Below, piece by piece: positions 17,231 through 26,007 of a DNA stretch of 64,000 bases. This stretch comes from JAJZNI01 sp035624785. GTDB taxonomy: Bacteria; Chloroflexota; Dormibacteria; Aeolococcales; Aeolococcaceae. Both the position numbers and the translations under genes were made by a program. How positions within the stretch are numbered: the first letter of the stretch is position 1; every line of letters begins with the position of its first letter. The DNA lies in assembly GCA_035624785.1 (NCBI GenBank), contig DASPQV010000043.1, positions 1 through 64,000 on the forward strand, in the 5' to 3' direction. The notes beneath the pieces were generated by a model. That model was not told the DNA's origin, did not search any database, and saw only the letters and a list, made by a program, of their open reading frames with translations.

Positions 17231-19567
17231 ATGTCCGCCACCCCTCCCGGCGGCCGCCACAGCCGGCGGGTCCGCTCCGGGATCAGCCGTCGCCGGGCCC
17301 GCGCCGGCAACGGCGGCCTCCCAGGCGACCACCCCGGGCTCGAGGGCCTGCCTGCGGCTGACCGGCGCCGGCTGCGCCGGGAGCTCCTGCTCGGGCGGCG
17401 CCGCGCGACGCCCCAGCGCCGCCGTCACCCCGGCGTGCGGGTCGTCCTGCTGCTCCTGGCCATGCTCTCCAGCCTCGGCCTGGCCGGGGTGGCCACCGTC
17501 TTCGCCGGTTACAACATCTACCTGAGCCAGGTCCCGGACTCGACGGCCGTGGCCTCGCTGGAGCCGCCCCTCGACACCAACGTCTACGCCAGCGACGGCA
17601 CCCTGATCGACATCATCCATCCGCCCGGCTACTACCATCTCCACGCCACCTACGACCAGATCTCGCGCTACGTCATCGAGGCGACGGTCGACATCGAGGA
17701 CCGCCATTTCTGGACGGAGAGCTCGCTCGATGTCGCCCGCATCGTGCAGGCGGGCTGGGGCTACGTGCGCCACGTGCCCTCGGGGGGTGCCTCCACCATC
17801 ACCGAGCAGCTCGCCAAGATCAGCTTCCTCCAGGACAACGGCAGCCTCTCCTACAAGATCAAGGAGATCATCCTGGGCAGCGAGATATTCGACAACTTCT
17901 CGAAGCAGCAGATCCTGGAGATGTACCTGAACCGGATCCCCTACGGTGAGCAATCGATCGGGGTAGCGACGGCCGCCGAGATCTACTTCCATGAGCCCGC
18001 CAGCCAGCTCGACCTCGCTCAATCGGCGATGCTCGCCGGGCTTCCCGAGGCACCCACCGAGTACAACCCGCTCAACCACGGCCCCGACGAGTCGGTCAAC
18101 CCCGCCGCCAAGCAGCGCCAGCGGGTGGTCCTCAACGCCATGGTCAACAACGGCGACATCACGGCGGCCCAGGCCAACGCCGCCTACGCGGAGAATCTCA
18201 CCTTCTACACCTACCAGGACTACGACCCCTACTACACGATGGGAAGCGCCCGGCCGGTGAGCTTCCTCCAGTACCTGGTGAACTACTACCTGCCCCAGAA
18301 CTTCGGGGACAGCTTCGAGGACCCGGGCGGCTGGGACGTCTACACCACCATCAACCTCGCCGACCAGAAGCTCGCCGATCAGACCGTCCACAACGTGGTC
18401 ACGGCCAACCCGGGATGGTTCGTCAAGCGTGACGGCGACGGCGCCCTGGTCAGCATGGATCCCAAGACGGGCGCGATCCTGGCGATGACCGGAAGCGCCA
18501 ACTACAACGATCCCAACTTCGGCCAGGATGACATGGCGATCGAGACCCGGCAGCCGGGATCCACCATGAAGCTCTTCACCTACAGCGCCCTGATCGCCTC
18601 GCGCCAGTACACCGTCCTGACCCCCATCTCCGACCAGCCCATGAACCTGAACGGCTGGACCCCCAAGGACTACGAGGGAGCCACCGCCGGCTTCGGCTAC
18701 TGCACGATGGAGCTCTGCCTGGGCAACTCCCTCAACCTGCCGGCGGTGCGCGCCGAGTACGCCATCGGGGTGGTCCCGATCGCCAACCTGGCGGTGGCCT
18801 CGGGCCTCTCGCTCTACGACGGCGGCCAGCCTGCCTTCCCGACCTCCACCCTGTACTCCTTCACCCTCGGCACCGAGCAGGTCAGCCCGCTGGACCTGGG
18901 AGACGCCGCCGCCACCATCGCCGATCTGGGGGTCGAGCACCCCCCCGCACCGGTCACCAAGATCACCGACGACACCAGCCAGACGGTGATCTACCAGTAC
19001 GACGCCAACGCGGTGGCGCGCCGGGTGTTGCCCGAGAACGTGGCCTTCGTCATGGACGAGACCCTCTCCAACAACAGCTTCCGGCAGCCTGAGTTCGGAA
19101 CCAACGACAAGCTCACCCTGCCCGACCGGCCGGTCAGCGCCAAGACCGGGACGAGCGGCGCCGGCTACGCCAACTACGACAACTGGACGATAGGCTGGAC
19201 CCCTGATCTGCTGACCATCGTCTGGGTCGGCGACCCGCGCGGCGAGGGGCCCGCCTTCGGGCTGACCCCCGGGGTGACCAGCGGCCTGACCGGTGCCGCG
19301 CCGATCTGGCAGACCTACATGGAGGGGGTGACCAAGGGCACCCCGGTGGATTGGTACAAGACCCCGTCGGATGTCTACGAGGCCGGCGGCAGCTGGTTTC
19401 TGCCCGGCACCGGCCCGGTCTCCGCGATGGGCGTCGGAAGCCCGATCTGCGACCCCGATTGCGTGCCCATGACGCCGCCCAGCCCCACGCCGAGCCCCGG
19501 CGCCAGCCCGGCGCCGACCCTGAGCCCGGGGCCGACGGCGGGCCCGTCGCCACCCATCCTCCCCTAG
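17231..19567 (+). CDS. Class A penicillin-binding protein (glycosyltransferase-transpeptidase)
   Basis: Bifunctional peptidoglycan synthase anchored by one helix near residues 72-92 after a long Arg-rich cytoplasmic tail. The GT51 domain shows VDIEDRHFW (catalytic Glu), GGASTITEQLAK, KIKEIILGSEI and EMYLNRIPYGE. The histidine usual in EDxxFxxH is replaced (EDRHFWTESSLD). The transpeptidase domain has SxxK as GSTMKLF near 442, SxN as GNSLN near 498 and KTG as AKTGTSG near 637. The C-terminus ends in a Pro/Ser/Thr-rich tail. It has 778 residues from ATG 17231. No neighbouring cell-wall gene is present. Confidence 0.94.
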   Translation: MSATPPGGRHSRRVRSGISRRRARAGNGGLPGDHPGLEGLPAADRRRLRRELLLGRRRATPQRRRHPGVRVVLLLLAMLSSLGLAGVATVFAGYNIYLSQVPDSTAVASLEPPLDTNVYASDGTLIDIIHPPGYYHLHATYDQISRYVIEATVDIEDRHFWTESSLDVARIVQAGWGYVRHVPSGGASTITEQLAKISFLQDNGSLSYKIKEIILGSEIFDNFSKQQILEMYLNRIPYGEQSIGVATAAEIYFHEPASQLDLAQSAMLAGLPEAPTEYNPLNHGPDESVNPAAKQRQRVVLNAMVNNGDITAAQANAAYAENLTFYTYQDYDPYYTMGSARPVSFLQYLVNYYLPQNFGDSFEDPGGWDVYTTINLADQKLADQTVHNVVTANPGWFVKRDGDGALVSMDPKTGAILAMTGSANYNDPNFGQDDMAIETRQPGSTMKLFTYSALIASRQYTVLTPISDQPMNLNGWTPKDYEGATAGFGYCTMELCLGNSLNLPAVRAEYAIGVVPIANLAVASGLSLYDGGQPAFPTSTLYSFTLGTEQVSPLDLGDAAATIADLGVEHPPAPVTKITDDTSQTVIYQYDANAVARRVLPENVAFVMDETLSNNSFRQPEFGTNDKLTLPDRPVSAKTGTSGAGYANYDNWTIGWTPDLLTIVWVGDPRGEGPAFGLTPGVTSGLTGAAPIWQTYMEGVTKGTPVDWYKTPSDVYEAGGSWFLPGTGPVSAMGVGSPICDPDCVPMTPPSPTPSPGASPAPTLSPGPTAGPSPPILP

Positions 19568-19595
19568 ACCTCGCGCCGGGCGAGCCGGACCGCGG

Positions 19596-20471
19596 TCAGC
19601 CGGCGGATGACACCGGCGGCCCGCCGCGCCGGCTCCGCAGCAGCGCCCACACGTCGTCGAGGCGGGCTACCTCCGGCAGGCCCTCACTGAGCTCCACCTG
19701 GTCGGCCGGCGGCGCTTCGACCGGGGCAACCCGGATCGACACGCTGCAGCTGACCCGCAGGGCGCGCGCGTCGTCGGGCAACGGCGCGGGCTCGGCGGCG
19801 GCGACCTCGGGCCCGTTCAGCGACCACCAGCACAGGAGGGAGACGTCCTCGGCCGCCTCGAGGCTGACCGAGAACGCGCTGAGAGCCAGCGCTCCGAGAT
19901 CCTCGTCGACGTCGGCTGAGAAGATCCGGAGCAGCCTGGTGAAGGCGGCTCGATCGAGGTTGACGTCGAGGGCGTCGAAGCCGTTCAGAGGAGCCCGGGG
20001 TGCGAGGTCATCCGCCGTCCGGGTCCCCTCCGGCTCCACGGCGCCACTCAGGCCGGACACCGGTTCGACGATGACGTCATCGACGGCGACCTCACCGAGC
20101 TCTCCCTCGAATTCGCGGAGGTCGAGAATGCGCGGTCGGGCGGTGAACCGACCCCAGCGCTGGCCTCCGTCGATGCTGTAGGCATAGGCCTCGCCCCGGC
20201 GGCGGACCATGAGCCGCTCCGACGGCCCGGCTTCAGAGAGCATCAGCTCGGCCCTGTCGAGGGCTCCGTCCTGGTGGTCCACCAGGGCCTGGAGCACCAT
20301 GGACGGACCCTGAGCCGCGTCACCAATCGAGAGTGCGGAGGCGGTGATGGTGCGCTCGCGGAACTCGAGGGAAACCCGCACCCAGCCGGCGTCCGCGACC
20401 CCGGCACGCAGCGCGCGGTACAGCGCGCCCAGGGTGAGACGTGTCAGGGTGCTCACCTGCCGACCCACCAT
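19596..20471 (-). CDS. Unrecognised acidic protein divergent from the rhomboid gene
   Basis: 291 residues with no signal peptide or membrane span; no family recognised. The first part (MVGRQVSTLTRLTLGALYRA) is helical. An alternating strand pattern then runs through about residue 130 (SLEFRERTITASALSI; ERLMVRRRGEAYAYSIDGG). A long acidic, Leu-rich C-terminal half follows. ATG 20471 was chosen because the upstream extension is an Arg/Pro-rich low-quality stretch overlapping the divergent gene's promoter. Sharing a 146-bp divergent promoter region with the rhomboid protease suggests co-regulation. Codon use matches the neighbours. Confidence 0.6.
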   Translation of the reverse strand: MVGRQVSTLTRLTLGALYRALRAGVADAGWVRVSLEFRERTITASALSIGDAAQGPSMVLQALVDHQDGALDRAELMLSEAGPSERLMVRRRGEAYAYSIDGGQRWGRFTARPRILDLREFEGELGEVAVDDVIVEPVSGLSGAVEPEGTRTADDLAPRAPLNGFDALDVNLDRAAFTRLLRIFSADVDEDLGALALSAFSVSLEAAEDVSLLCWWSLNGPEVAAAEPAPLPDDARALRVSCSVSIRVAPVEAPPADQVELSEGLPEVARLDDVWALLRSRRGGPPVSSAG

Positions 20472-20617
20472 CTGGAACGCATCGTCGCAGCACGATAGCA
20501 GCGACAGCGGCCGGTCCACTGGGAGTGGACGCCAGCGGGTGAGGCGACCGCCGTGGCCGGGCCGGAAGCCTTCGCGCGCGGCTCGGCGGCACGGTTCCAT
20601 GTCAGACTGGCCGGAAT

Positions 20618-22039
20618 GTGGCACGCGACGAACCTCCCGTGCCCGGCGTGGGGAGGACCGCGGCAAGAGCGGTGACCGAGACCCTCTCGCCCGACGAGGC
20701 GGGGCTGCCGCCGCAGCCGCCCGCCGTGGCACGGGCCGTGGCCATGCTCCTCGTCACCCGCTACCGGCTGCGCCTCTGTGACCCGAGGGACAGCCGCCTC
20801 GGAGAGCTGAGCTCCGAGTACGAGCTGGCCGCGGCCGCCTGGACCGGCCCGAGGGCAGCCATGGTCGGCTTCTTCGAGCCGCCCGGCGACCCGGGTTCCC
20901 AGGTGGCCGACCTGCATCGGAGGATCGGGGCCGCGCTGCGCTGGGGTGACAGCCGTCTCCGGCTGCAGCCGGCCCAGCGAACCGAGATCCTGCTGGTGGC
21001 GCTGCGGCCGGTGGCCGCCCAGCTGCCTCCACCGACTCACCCGGCCGTCGGAGTCGGCATGGTGTGGGTGGATCCGTCAACCGGAGAGACCGGAACCCTG
21101 CTGCCACCTCCGCCAGGGCTGCCGGGCGCGCGCGAGATCCGCTCCGCCGCCAGGGCGCTCCGCAGCGGCGTCGAGGCTCCGACGCTGGCCGCCGTGGACC
21201 TGGCCGAGCGCGAGGCGGTACGCGGCGGCTACGTGGCCCCCACCCGCCGCGCCCTGATCACCACGCCACGCTTGACGTACGGCCTGGTGGCCACCTTTGC
21301 GGTCATCTTCCTGATCGAGAACACGCTGCTGCAGCATTACTACGCCGGCTACCTTGGAGCGGGAGGGATCGCCTGGGACGCGGGAGGGAACGACTGGTGG
21401 CGTTTCCTGAGCACCGCATTCCTGCACTTCCCCGGCGGCCTCAGCTTCTGGCCCGACACCGGCGTCGCCTCCTTCCTCTCCCTCCACCTGCTGGTGAACT
21501 GCTACTCGACCGTGGTGCTCGGCAGGATCATCGAGCCCCTCTACGGGCGGCTGGCCATGCTGGCCGCCTTCCTGGCCACTGCCTGGGCGTCGAGCGGAGC
21601 CAGCGTGCTGGCCTCGAGCATCGGCCCCCGCGGACTGCCCGGCTCCAGCCCCGAGTTCCTGGGCGCGTCAGGAGGACTCATGGGACTGCTCGGCCTCCTC
21701 TTCATGCTCGGTCGCGTGCAGGGGCGGAACGTCCCGGCGGGGCTCGCCCGAGCCCTCCGCCAGGGAGTCCTGATATCCCTGGTGCTGACAGTGATCATCG
21801 GCTTCACCTTCAGCGGTGAGATCAACAACTACGCTCACCTGGCCGGCTTCGCCAGCGGTTGCCTGATCGGCCTCGCCATCCCGCCGGTGCGCGCCGTCGG
21901 GGGCAGGGATCACGCCCCCTGGGAGAAGGCGGCGCTGATAGCTGTGCTGGTGATCAGCGCCGTGGCGATGCTCTTCTGGCTCGTCAACCTGGTCCAGTTC
22001 CTGGCCGGCAACCCAGCGGCGGTACCGGCCGGAAGCTGA
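20618..22039 (+). CDS. Rhomboid-family intramembrane serine protease with N-terminal soluble domain
   Basis: Membrane protease of 473 residues from a GTG start. The rhomboid domain begins near residue 215 with about seven hydrophobic segments. The TM2 Asn appears in LHLLVNCYSTVVLG, the catalytic Ser in FLGASGGLMG near 348 and the catalytic His in NNYAHLAGFASG near 405. Residues 1-210 are soluble and alpha/beta-like with no recognised domain, unlike minimal rhomboids. Its stop codon lies inside the first unit of a 36-bp tandem repeat. Substrates are unknown. It converges on rsfS. Confidence 0.88.
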   Translation: MARDEPPVPGVGRTAARAVTETLSPDEAGLPPQPPAVARAVAMLLVTRYRLRLCDPRDSRLGELSSEYELAAAAWTGPRAAMVGFFEPPGDPGSQVADLHRRIGAALRWGDSRLRLQPAQRTEILLVALRPVAAQLPPPTHPAVGVGMVWVDPSTGETGTLLPPPPGLPGAREIRSAARALRSGVEAPTLAAVDLAEREAVRGGYVAPTRRALITTPRLTYGLVATFAVIFLIENTLLQHYYAGYLGAGGIAWDAGGNDWWRFLSTAFLHFPGGLSFWPDTGVASFLSLHLLVNCYSTVVLGRIIEPLYGRLAMLAAFLATAWASSGASVLASSIGPRGLPGSSPEFLGASGGLMGLLGLLFMLGRVQGRNVPAGLARALRQGVLISLVLTVIIGFTFSGEINNYAHLAGFASGCLIGLAIPPVRAVGGRDHAPWEKAALIAVLVISAVAMLFWLVNLVQFLAGNPAAVPAGS

Positions 22040-22170
22040 CGGAGCCTGCTGACGTCCGCCGTGGCCGGAGGCTGACCAAGCCTGTTGACGTCCGCCGCGG
22101 CCGGAAGCTGACGGAGCCGGTTGATGTCCGCCGCGGCCGGAAGCTGACCAAGCCGGTTGATGTCCGCCGC
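22027..22170. repeat. Four tandem 36-bp repeats between convergent genes
   Basis: Units begin at 22027, 22063, 22099 and 22135, each with the frame GGCCGGAAGCTGAC...CCGGTTGATGTCCGCCGC. Units 1 and 3 carry ACGGAGCC where units 2 and 4 carry ACCAAGCC, so the true higher-order period is 72 bp. The first unit contains the rhomboid stop codon; the array ends 38 bp before the rsfS stop. Units are contiguous without spacers, so this is not CRISPR. Confidence 0.9.
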
Positions 22171-22207
22171 AGCCTGAAGACCGGGACCTGTGGCCGCCCC
22201 GCCGGGG

Positions 22208-22546
22208 TCAGCCGGCGCGAGCCCGGGGCGACCTCCAGAGGCCTTCCAGGTCATAGAAGACGCGCTCGCCGGGGAGGAAGACATGGGCCACCACGGCGTC
22301 GAAGTCCACGCACGCCCATGAGGCGTCGCGCAGCCCGGCCACATGCAGGGGACGGACCCCGCGGGCCCGGCAGGCGTCCTCGATGCTGTCAACGATGGCC
22401 CTAACCTGCCGGTCGGTGTCACCCTCGCAGACCACGAAGAAGTCGGCGATGGTGGTTCTCCCGCGCAGGTCGATGCTGACCACATCGCGCGCCTTCTTGT
22501 CGGCGGCAGCAGCGCTGATCAGCTCGACCAGCTCCTCGGAGGTCAT
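22208..22546 (-). CDS. rsfS: Ribosome silencing factor RsfS
   Basis: Binds ribosomal protein L14 and blocks subunit joining during nutrient limitation. Family motifs: KKARDVVSIDLRGRTTIADF, FFVVCEGDTDRQVRAIVDSI, and SWACVDFDAVVAHVFLPGER with YDLEGLW. It is 112 residues, the normal length. Its ATG overlaps the nadD stop by 4 nt (ATGA), so the two are translationally coupled. It is the last gene of the rplU-rpmA-obgE-nadD-rsfS run, an order common in Gram-positive and Chloroflexota genomes. Confidence 0.95.
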   Translation of the reverse strand: MTSEELVELISAAAADKKARDVVSIDLRGRTTIADFFVVCEGDTDRQVRAIVDSIEDACRARGVRPLHVAGLRDASWACVDFDAVVAHVFLPGERVFYDLEGLWRSPRARAG

Positions 22547-23166
22547 GGCCGACGATTATCCGGCACGGGATGGTAGAGACCACGTTGGCTGATGAAGCGG
22601 GCCACCGCCGGGGCCACCAGCCCTTCCAGGGGCTCCCCGGCGGCGATGCGGCGGCGGATCTCGGTCGCCGAGACATCGGGTGAATCGATCGCCACCGCCC
22701 GGGTGCGGTCCGGATGGTAGCCGAGCGCCACCGCCTCGGGGTGGCGCAGCGAGGATTCACCGGAACGGCTGACCAGCACGAAATGGAAGCCGGCCAGCAG
22801 CTCGGCGGCACCGTACCACTCGGGGACCTGACGAGCCGAATCCGCACCGAGCACGACCCACAGCTCCAGGTCCGGATGCGCGCGGACCAGATCGCGCATG
22901 GTGTCGATGGTGTACGAGGGCCCCGGACGGCGCAGCTCCAGGTCGAGGACCCGAATGCGCGGCAGACCCTCGACCGCGGCTCTGCACATCGCCAGGCGAT
23001 CCCTGGCAGAGGCGTTGACCGGACCGCGGAGAGGCGGTTGTCCCGCCGGCACCACCCAGGTCTCGGCGGCGAGGATCCCGTCGCGCGCCTGCTCGGCCAC
23101 CGCGAGGTGACCGAGGTGGAAGGGGTCGAACGTGCCGCCGAAGACGGCGATGCGCTCTGCCGGCAT
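22543..23166 (-). CDS. nadD: Nicotinate-nucleotide adenylyltransferase
   Basis: Transfers AMP to nicotinate mononucleotide in NAD synthesis. The nucleotidyltransferase motif GGTFDPFHLGH lies at residues 9-19, WVVPAGQPPLRG near 43, the family ELWVVLGADSARQVPEW near 110, and the C-terminal ISxxRxR equivalent appears as DVSATEIRRRIAAG. ATG 23166 gives 207 residues; the upstream extension is not NadD-like. It lies 5 nt after the obgE stop and overlaps rsfS by 4 nt. Confidence 0.95.
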   Translation of the reverse strand: MPAERIAVFGGTFDPFHLGHLAVAEQARDGILAAETWVVPAGQPPLRGPVNASARDRLAMCRAAVEGLPRIRVLDLELRRPGPSYTIDTMRDLVRAHPDLELWVVLGADSARQVPEWYGAAELLAGFHFVLVSRSGESSLRHPEAVALGYHPDRTRAVAIDSPDVSATEIRRRIAAGEPLEGLVAPAVARFISQRGLYHPVPDNRRP

Positions 23167-23171
23167 CACGG

Positions 23172-24593
23172 TCAGGGCTCCCGGAGCGGCGACGCCCGCG
23201 GGGGGCGCGCGGAGGCGGCGGGCACCTCGTCGGGAACGTAGGTGAACTCGCTGACGCCGATGCGAACCGTGGCGCCCGACCGGCATCCCGCCTCTGCCAG
23301 CGCCCCGTTGACCCCTGCCTCGGCAAGCCGGCGCTGCAGCACCATCACCGCCTCCTCCTGGTCGAGGTCGGTGCGCTCCACCAGCCGCTCCACCCCGGCG
23401 CCGCTGACCCGGTAGGCGCCATCCGGCTCCCGATCGACACGGAGCGGCCTCGCCCCGCGCCCCGGGTAGCGGTAGACATGGTGGCCACCGGGAGGCGGTG
23501 CGGCCGGCGGGCCGGGTTCTCCGGAGCCGGTGGCGGGGGTGGTCCCGGCTGACCGCGCTGGCGCAGCACCGGCGGGGCCAGGCGCCTGGTCCAGGAGGCG
23601 GCCAGCCGCCTCGAGGAGGGCTTCCGTTCCCGCTCCGGTGGCGGCGCTGATCGGCACGGCACCGGGCAGCTCCGCGACCAGGATGGCGGCCACCGCCGCG
23701 GCCTCCGGGAGGTCAACCTTGTTCAAGGCGACGACGGTGGGCCGGGTGGCGAGCGCCGGACTGAAAGCCGCCAGCTCAGCCTCGACCTGCCCTCTTGCCT
23801 GCCTTGCCGCCGGCGCGCCGGCGCTGCAGTCCACGACGTGGACGAGGATGCGGGTGCGCTCGAGGTGACGCAGGAAGTCGAGACCGAGGCCCGCCCCCCG
23901 ATGCGCCCCCTCGATGAGCCCGGGGACGTCCGCGAGCACCAGGGTGCGGCCACCGGCAAGTGCGGCCACCCCGAGGTTGGGATGCAGGGTCGTGAAGGGG
24001 TAGGCGGCGATCTTGGGCCGGGCCCCGGTCAGCGCCGCCAGGAGGGTGGACTTGCCGGCGTTGGGCATGCCGACCAGGCCCACGTCGGCGATCAGCTTCA
24101 GCTCGAGATGGATGCGCCGGCGCTCTCCGGGCTCGCCCAGCTGCCCGATCCTGGGCGCCTGACGGGTGGCGCTGGCGAACCTGGCGTTGCCGCGCCCGCC
24201 CTCGCCACCGTCGACCACGATCAGCCGCTCGCCCGGGGTGGTGAGATCGCCGAGCAGAACCCCGGCCTCCGCATCGGTGACCACCGTCCCCGGGGGCACG
24301 TGGAGCACGACGTCGCTGCCAGCGGCGCCGCTGCGCAGCGCCGGACCTCCGGGCCGACCGTCGCCGGCGCGGAACTGGCGGCGCTCCCGAAAGCGGCCGA
24401 GGGTGGCCTCCCCCGCGTCGACGGTGAGCACCACGCTCCCACCTCGGCCGCCGTCGCCTCCATCGGGCCCCCCCCGGGGCACGTACTTCTCGCGCCGGAA
24501 GCTGACCGCACCGCGACCGCCAGCGCCCGCGGTCAGCTCCAGGGTGACCTCGTCGAGAAACGTCGAGGCGGCGCGGCCGCGCTCGCCGGGCAT
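23172..24593 (-). CDS. obgE: Obg-family GTPase
   Basis: Ribosome-associated GTPase involved in 50S maturation and stress. The Obg glycine-rich domain occupies residues 10-165 (EKYVPRGGPDGGDGGRGG; GGEGGRGNARFASATRQAP). The G domain has G1 GMPNAGKST, G2 AYPFTTLHPNLG, G3 DVPGLIEGAH, G4 NKVDLPEA and G5 ISAATGAG. The C-terminal OCT domain follows after a Pro/Gly linker (YRVSGAGVERLVERTDLDQEE). 473 residues. Its ATG overlaps the rpmA stop by 1 nt (TGATG). Confidence 0.96.
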   Translation of the reverse strand: MPGERGRAASTFLDEVTLELTAGAGGRGAVSFRREKYVPRGGPDGGDGGRGGSVVLTVDAGEATLGRFRERRQFRAGDGRPGGPALRSGAAGSDVVLHVPPGTVVTDAEAGVLLGDLTTPGERLIVVDGGEGGRGNARFASATRQAPRIGQLGEPGERRRIHLELKLIADVGLVGMPNAGKSTLLAALTGARPKIAAYPFTTLHPNLGVAALAGGRTLVLADVPGLIEGAHRGAGLGLDFLRHLERTRILVHVVDCSAGAPAARQARGQVEAELAAFSPALATRPTVVALNKVDLPEAAAVAAILVAELPGAVPISAATGAGTEALLEAAGRLLDQAPGPAGAAPARSAGTTPATGSGEPGPPAAPPPGGHHVYRYPGRGARPLRVDREPDGAYRVSGAGVERLVERTDLDQEEAVMVLQRRLAEAGVNGALAEAGCRSGATVRIGVSEFTYVPDEVPAASARPPRASPLREP

Positions 24594-24928
24594 CAGGACG
24601 CCGCGACCGCCTCCTCAGCAGCCTCGGGCTCAGCGCCGGCTTCGCCTCGGGCGGCCTCGGCCAGGCGGAGGACGGGCAGGGCCCTCACGTTGGCCCGGGT
24701 CCGGTCGCCGTCGCGCTTGTCATAGGCGACCTGGCCGCTGACCAGCGCGTAGAGCGTGTGATCGCGGCCGACCCCGACGTTGTGGCCGGGCACGATCCGG
24801 GTGCCGCGCTGCCGCACCAGGATGGTGCCGGCCAGCACCAGGTTGCCATCGCCGCGCTTCAACCCCAGACGCTTGGACTTGGAATCCCGGCCGTTCCGCG
24901 AGCTTCCACCGCCCTTCTTGTGCGCCAT
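24593..24928 (-). CDS. rpmA: 50S ribosomal protein L27
   Basis: L27 sits near the peptidyl-transferase centre. MAHKKGGGSSRNGRDSKSKR is the conserved N-terminus, here already in the mature-like MAHKKG form without the cleaved Firmicutes extension. LVRQRGTRIVPGHNVGVGRD and YALVSGQVAY follow. The usual length is about 85 residues; this copy has 111 because of a roughly 25-residue Glu/Ala tail. It lies 9 nt after rplU and overlaps obgE by one base. Confidence 0.96.
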   Translation of the reverse strand: MAHKKGGGSSRNGRDSKSKRLGLKRGDGNLVLAGTILVRQRGTRIVPGHNVGVGRDHTLYALVSGQVAYDKRDGDRTRANVRALPVLRLAEAARGEAGAEPEAAEEAVAAS

Positions 24929-24937
24929 AGCGCTTTC

Positions 24938-25837
24938 CTAATCCTCGTCCTCGTGGGCTGGCTCGTCGCCCGAGGGCGCCCTGCGCTGGACGCGCCGGCG
25001 CCTGACCGATGGAACGTCGCCGGTGGTGGTGGTCCCCCCGGGCTCTGCGCTCGCTGCGGCCTCGGCCGCGGCGCCGGAGCCGCCGTCCCCTCCCCCGGGC
25101 GCCCGGTCCCTGCCCCGCCGGGCCGCAGGGCGAGGCTCCTCGAATTCCGCGGGCGTCTCGGGCACCTCAGCTGCCGGCTCGGCGGCCGGCTCAGGAGCGG
25201 CCGGCACCCCGGCCCGGCCGCGGCGGCCGGATCTCGCCGGCCCGACCGGCTCGCCCGGCTGGGCAGAGGCCGCCTGGGTCTCCGCATGCACCGCCTCCGG
25301 GACCTCTGCCGGCGGGGTCTCGGCCCCGGCGACCTCGGCCGGGGCGGCTGACTCCTCTGCCTCCGTCACCTCCGCCGCCGCCCGCTGTCCCCGGCCACGG
25401 CGGGGCCGCCCGGCGGAGTCGGCGGCCGCGGGGGCCCCCTCGGCCGCTTTCGCGGCGGGCGCCGCCTCGGCAGCCTCAGCCGCTTCCGGCTCGACCTCCC
25501 GGACCCGCTCCGGGAGAGGCTCGTCGCGATCCAGCACCCGGTCCACGACCAGCTCGGTGAGATCAGCTCGGAAGCCCAGGGTGCGGCGGTGGCGCTTCTT
25601 GGGCTTGTAGGTGAAGACCCGAAGCTTGGGCCCCCGGATGTGGGCAACCACGGTGGCCGCGACCCGGACGCCGTCAAGGGCCGTCTCCTCCGAGCGCACC
25701 CCAGCGGTGTCGGAGAGGAGCAGCACCGGAGCAAGCCCGACCACGTCGCCCACCTCGGCGGAGAGACGGTTCACGACCAGGCGGTCGCCGGGGGCGACCC
25801 GGTACTGGTGGCCGCCGTGCTTGAGGATGGCGTACAT
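24938..25837 (-). CDS. rplU: 50S ribosomal protein L21 with a roughly 195-residue tail
   Basis: The first 104 residues are canonical L21: MYAILKHGGHQYRVAPGDRL, VAHIRGPKLRVFTYKPKKR, RRTLGFRADLTELVV. The frame then continues for about 195 residues of Ala, Glu, Pro and Arg in long low-complexity stretches before the stop, giving 299 residues against a usual 100-105. The tail alternates acidic runs and short basic clusters (GRRGRAG, RRRRVQRR) and is presumably disordered. No frameshift or fused domain is seen. It heads the five-gene ribosome/GTPase run. GAGGAG lies 2 nt upstream of ATG 25837; a TATCCT about 65 nt upstream could be the -10. Confidence 0.93.
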   Translation of the reverse strand: MYAILKHGGHQYRVAPGDRLVVNRLSAEVGDVVGLAPVLLLSDTAGVRSEETALDGVRVAATVVAHIRGPKLRVFTYKPKKRHRRTLGFRADLTELVVDRVLDRDEPLPERVREVEPEAAEAAEAAPAAKAAEGAPAAADSAGRPRRGRGQRAAAEVTEAEESAAPAEVAGAETPPAEVPEAVHAETQAASAQPGEPVGPARSGRRGRAGVPAAPEPAAEPAAEVPETPAEFEEPRPAARRGRDRAPGGGDGGSGAAAEAAASAEPGGTTTTGDVPSVRRRRVQRRAPSGDEPAHEDED

Positions 25838-26007
25838 GACTCCTCGGGGGAGGCGCGGCGGACAGCTAAACACCACCGCGAATGCGCTGTGCGGCGGCCA
25901 GGATACCAGATGGCCGCCGCGGCCTGGACCCCGACTGGGAGGACGCGCATAATCCGCGCACCCGGCGCGATGACCCGGGCAGTCGAAGCTCGGGGGAGAG
26001 ACCAGGC

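Noticed and set aside
17225..18940. 571-codon minus-strand ORF
   Set aside because: Antisense of the penicillin-binding protein with Val/Gly/Leu/Asp shadow composition.
22027..22170. CRISPR-like repeat
   Set aside because: Units abut directly without spacers and no cas gene is near.
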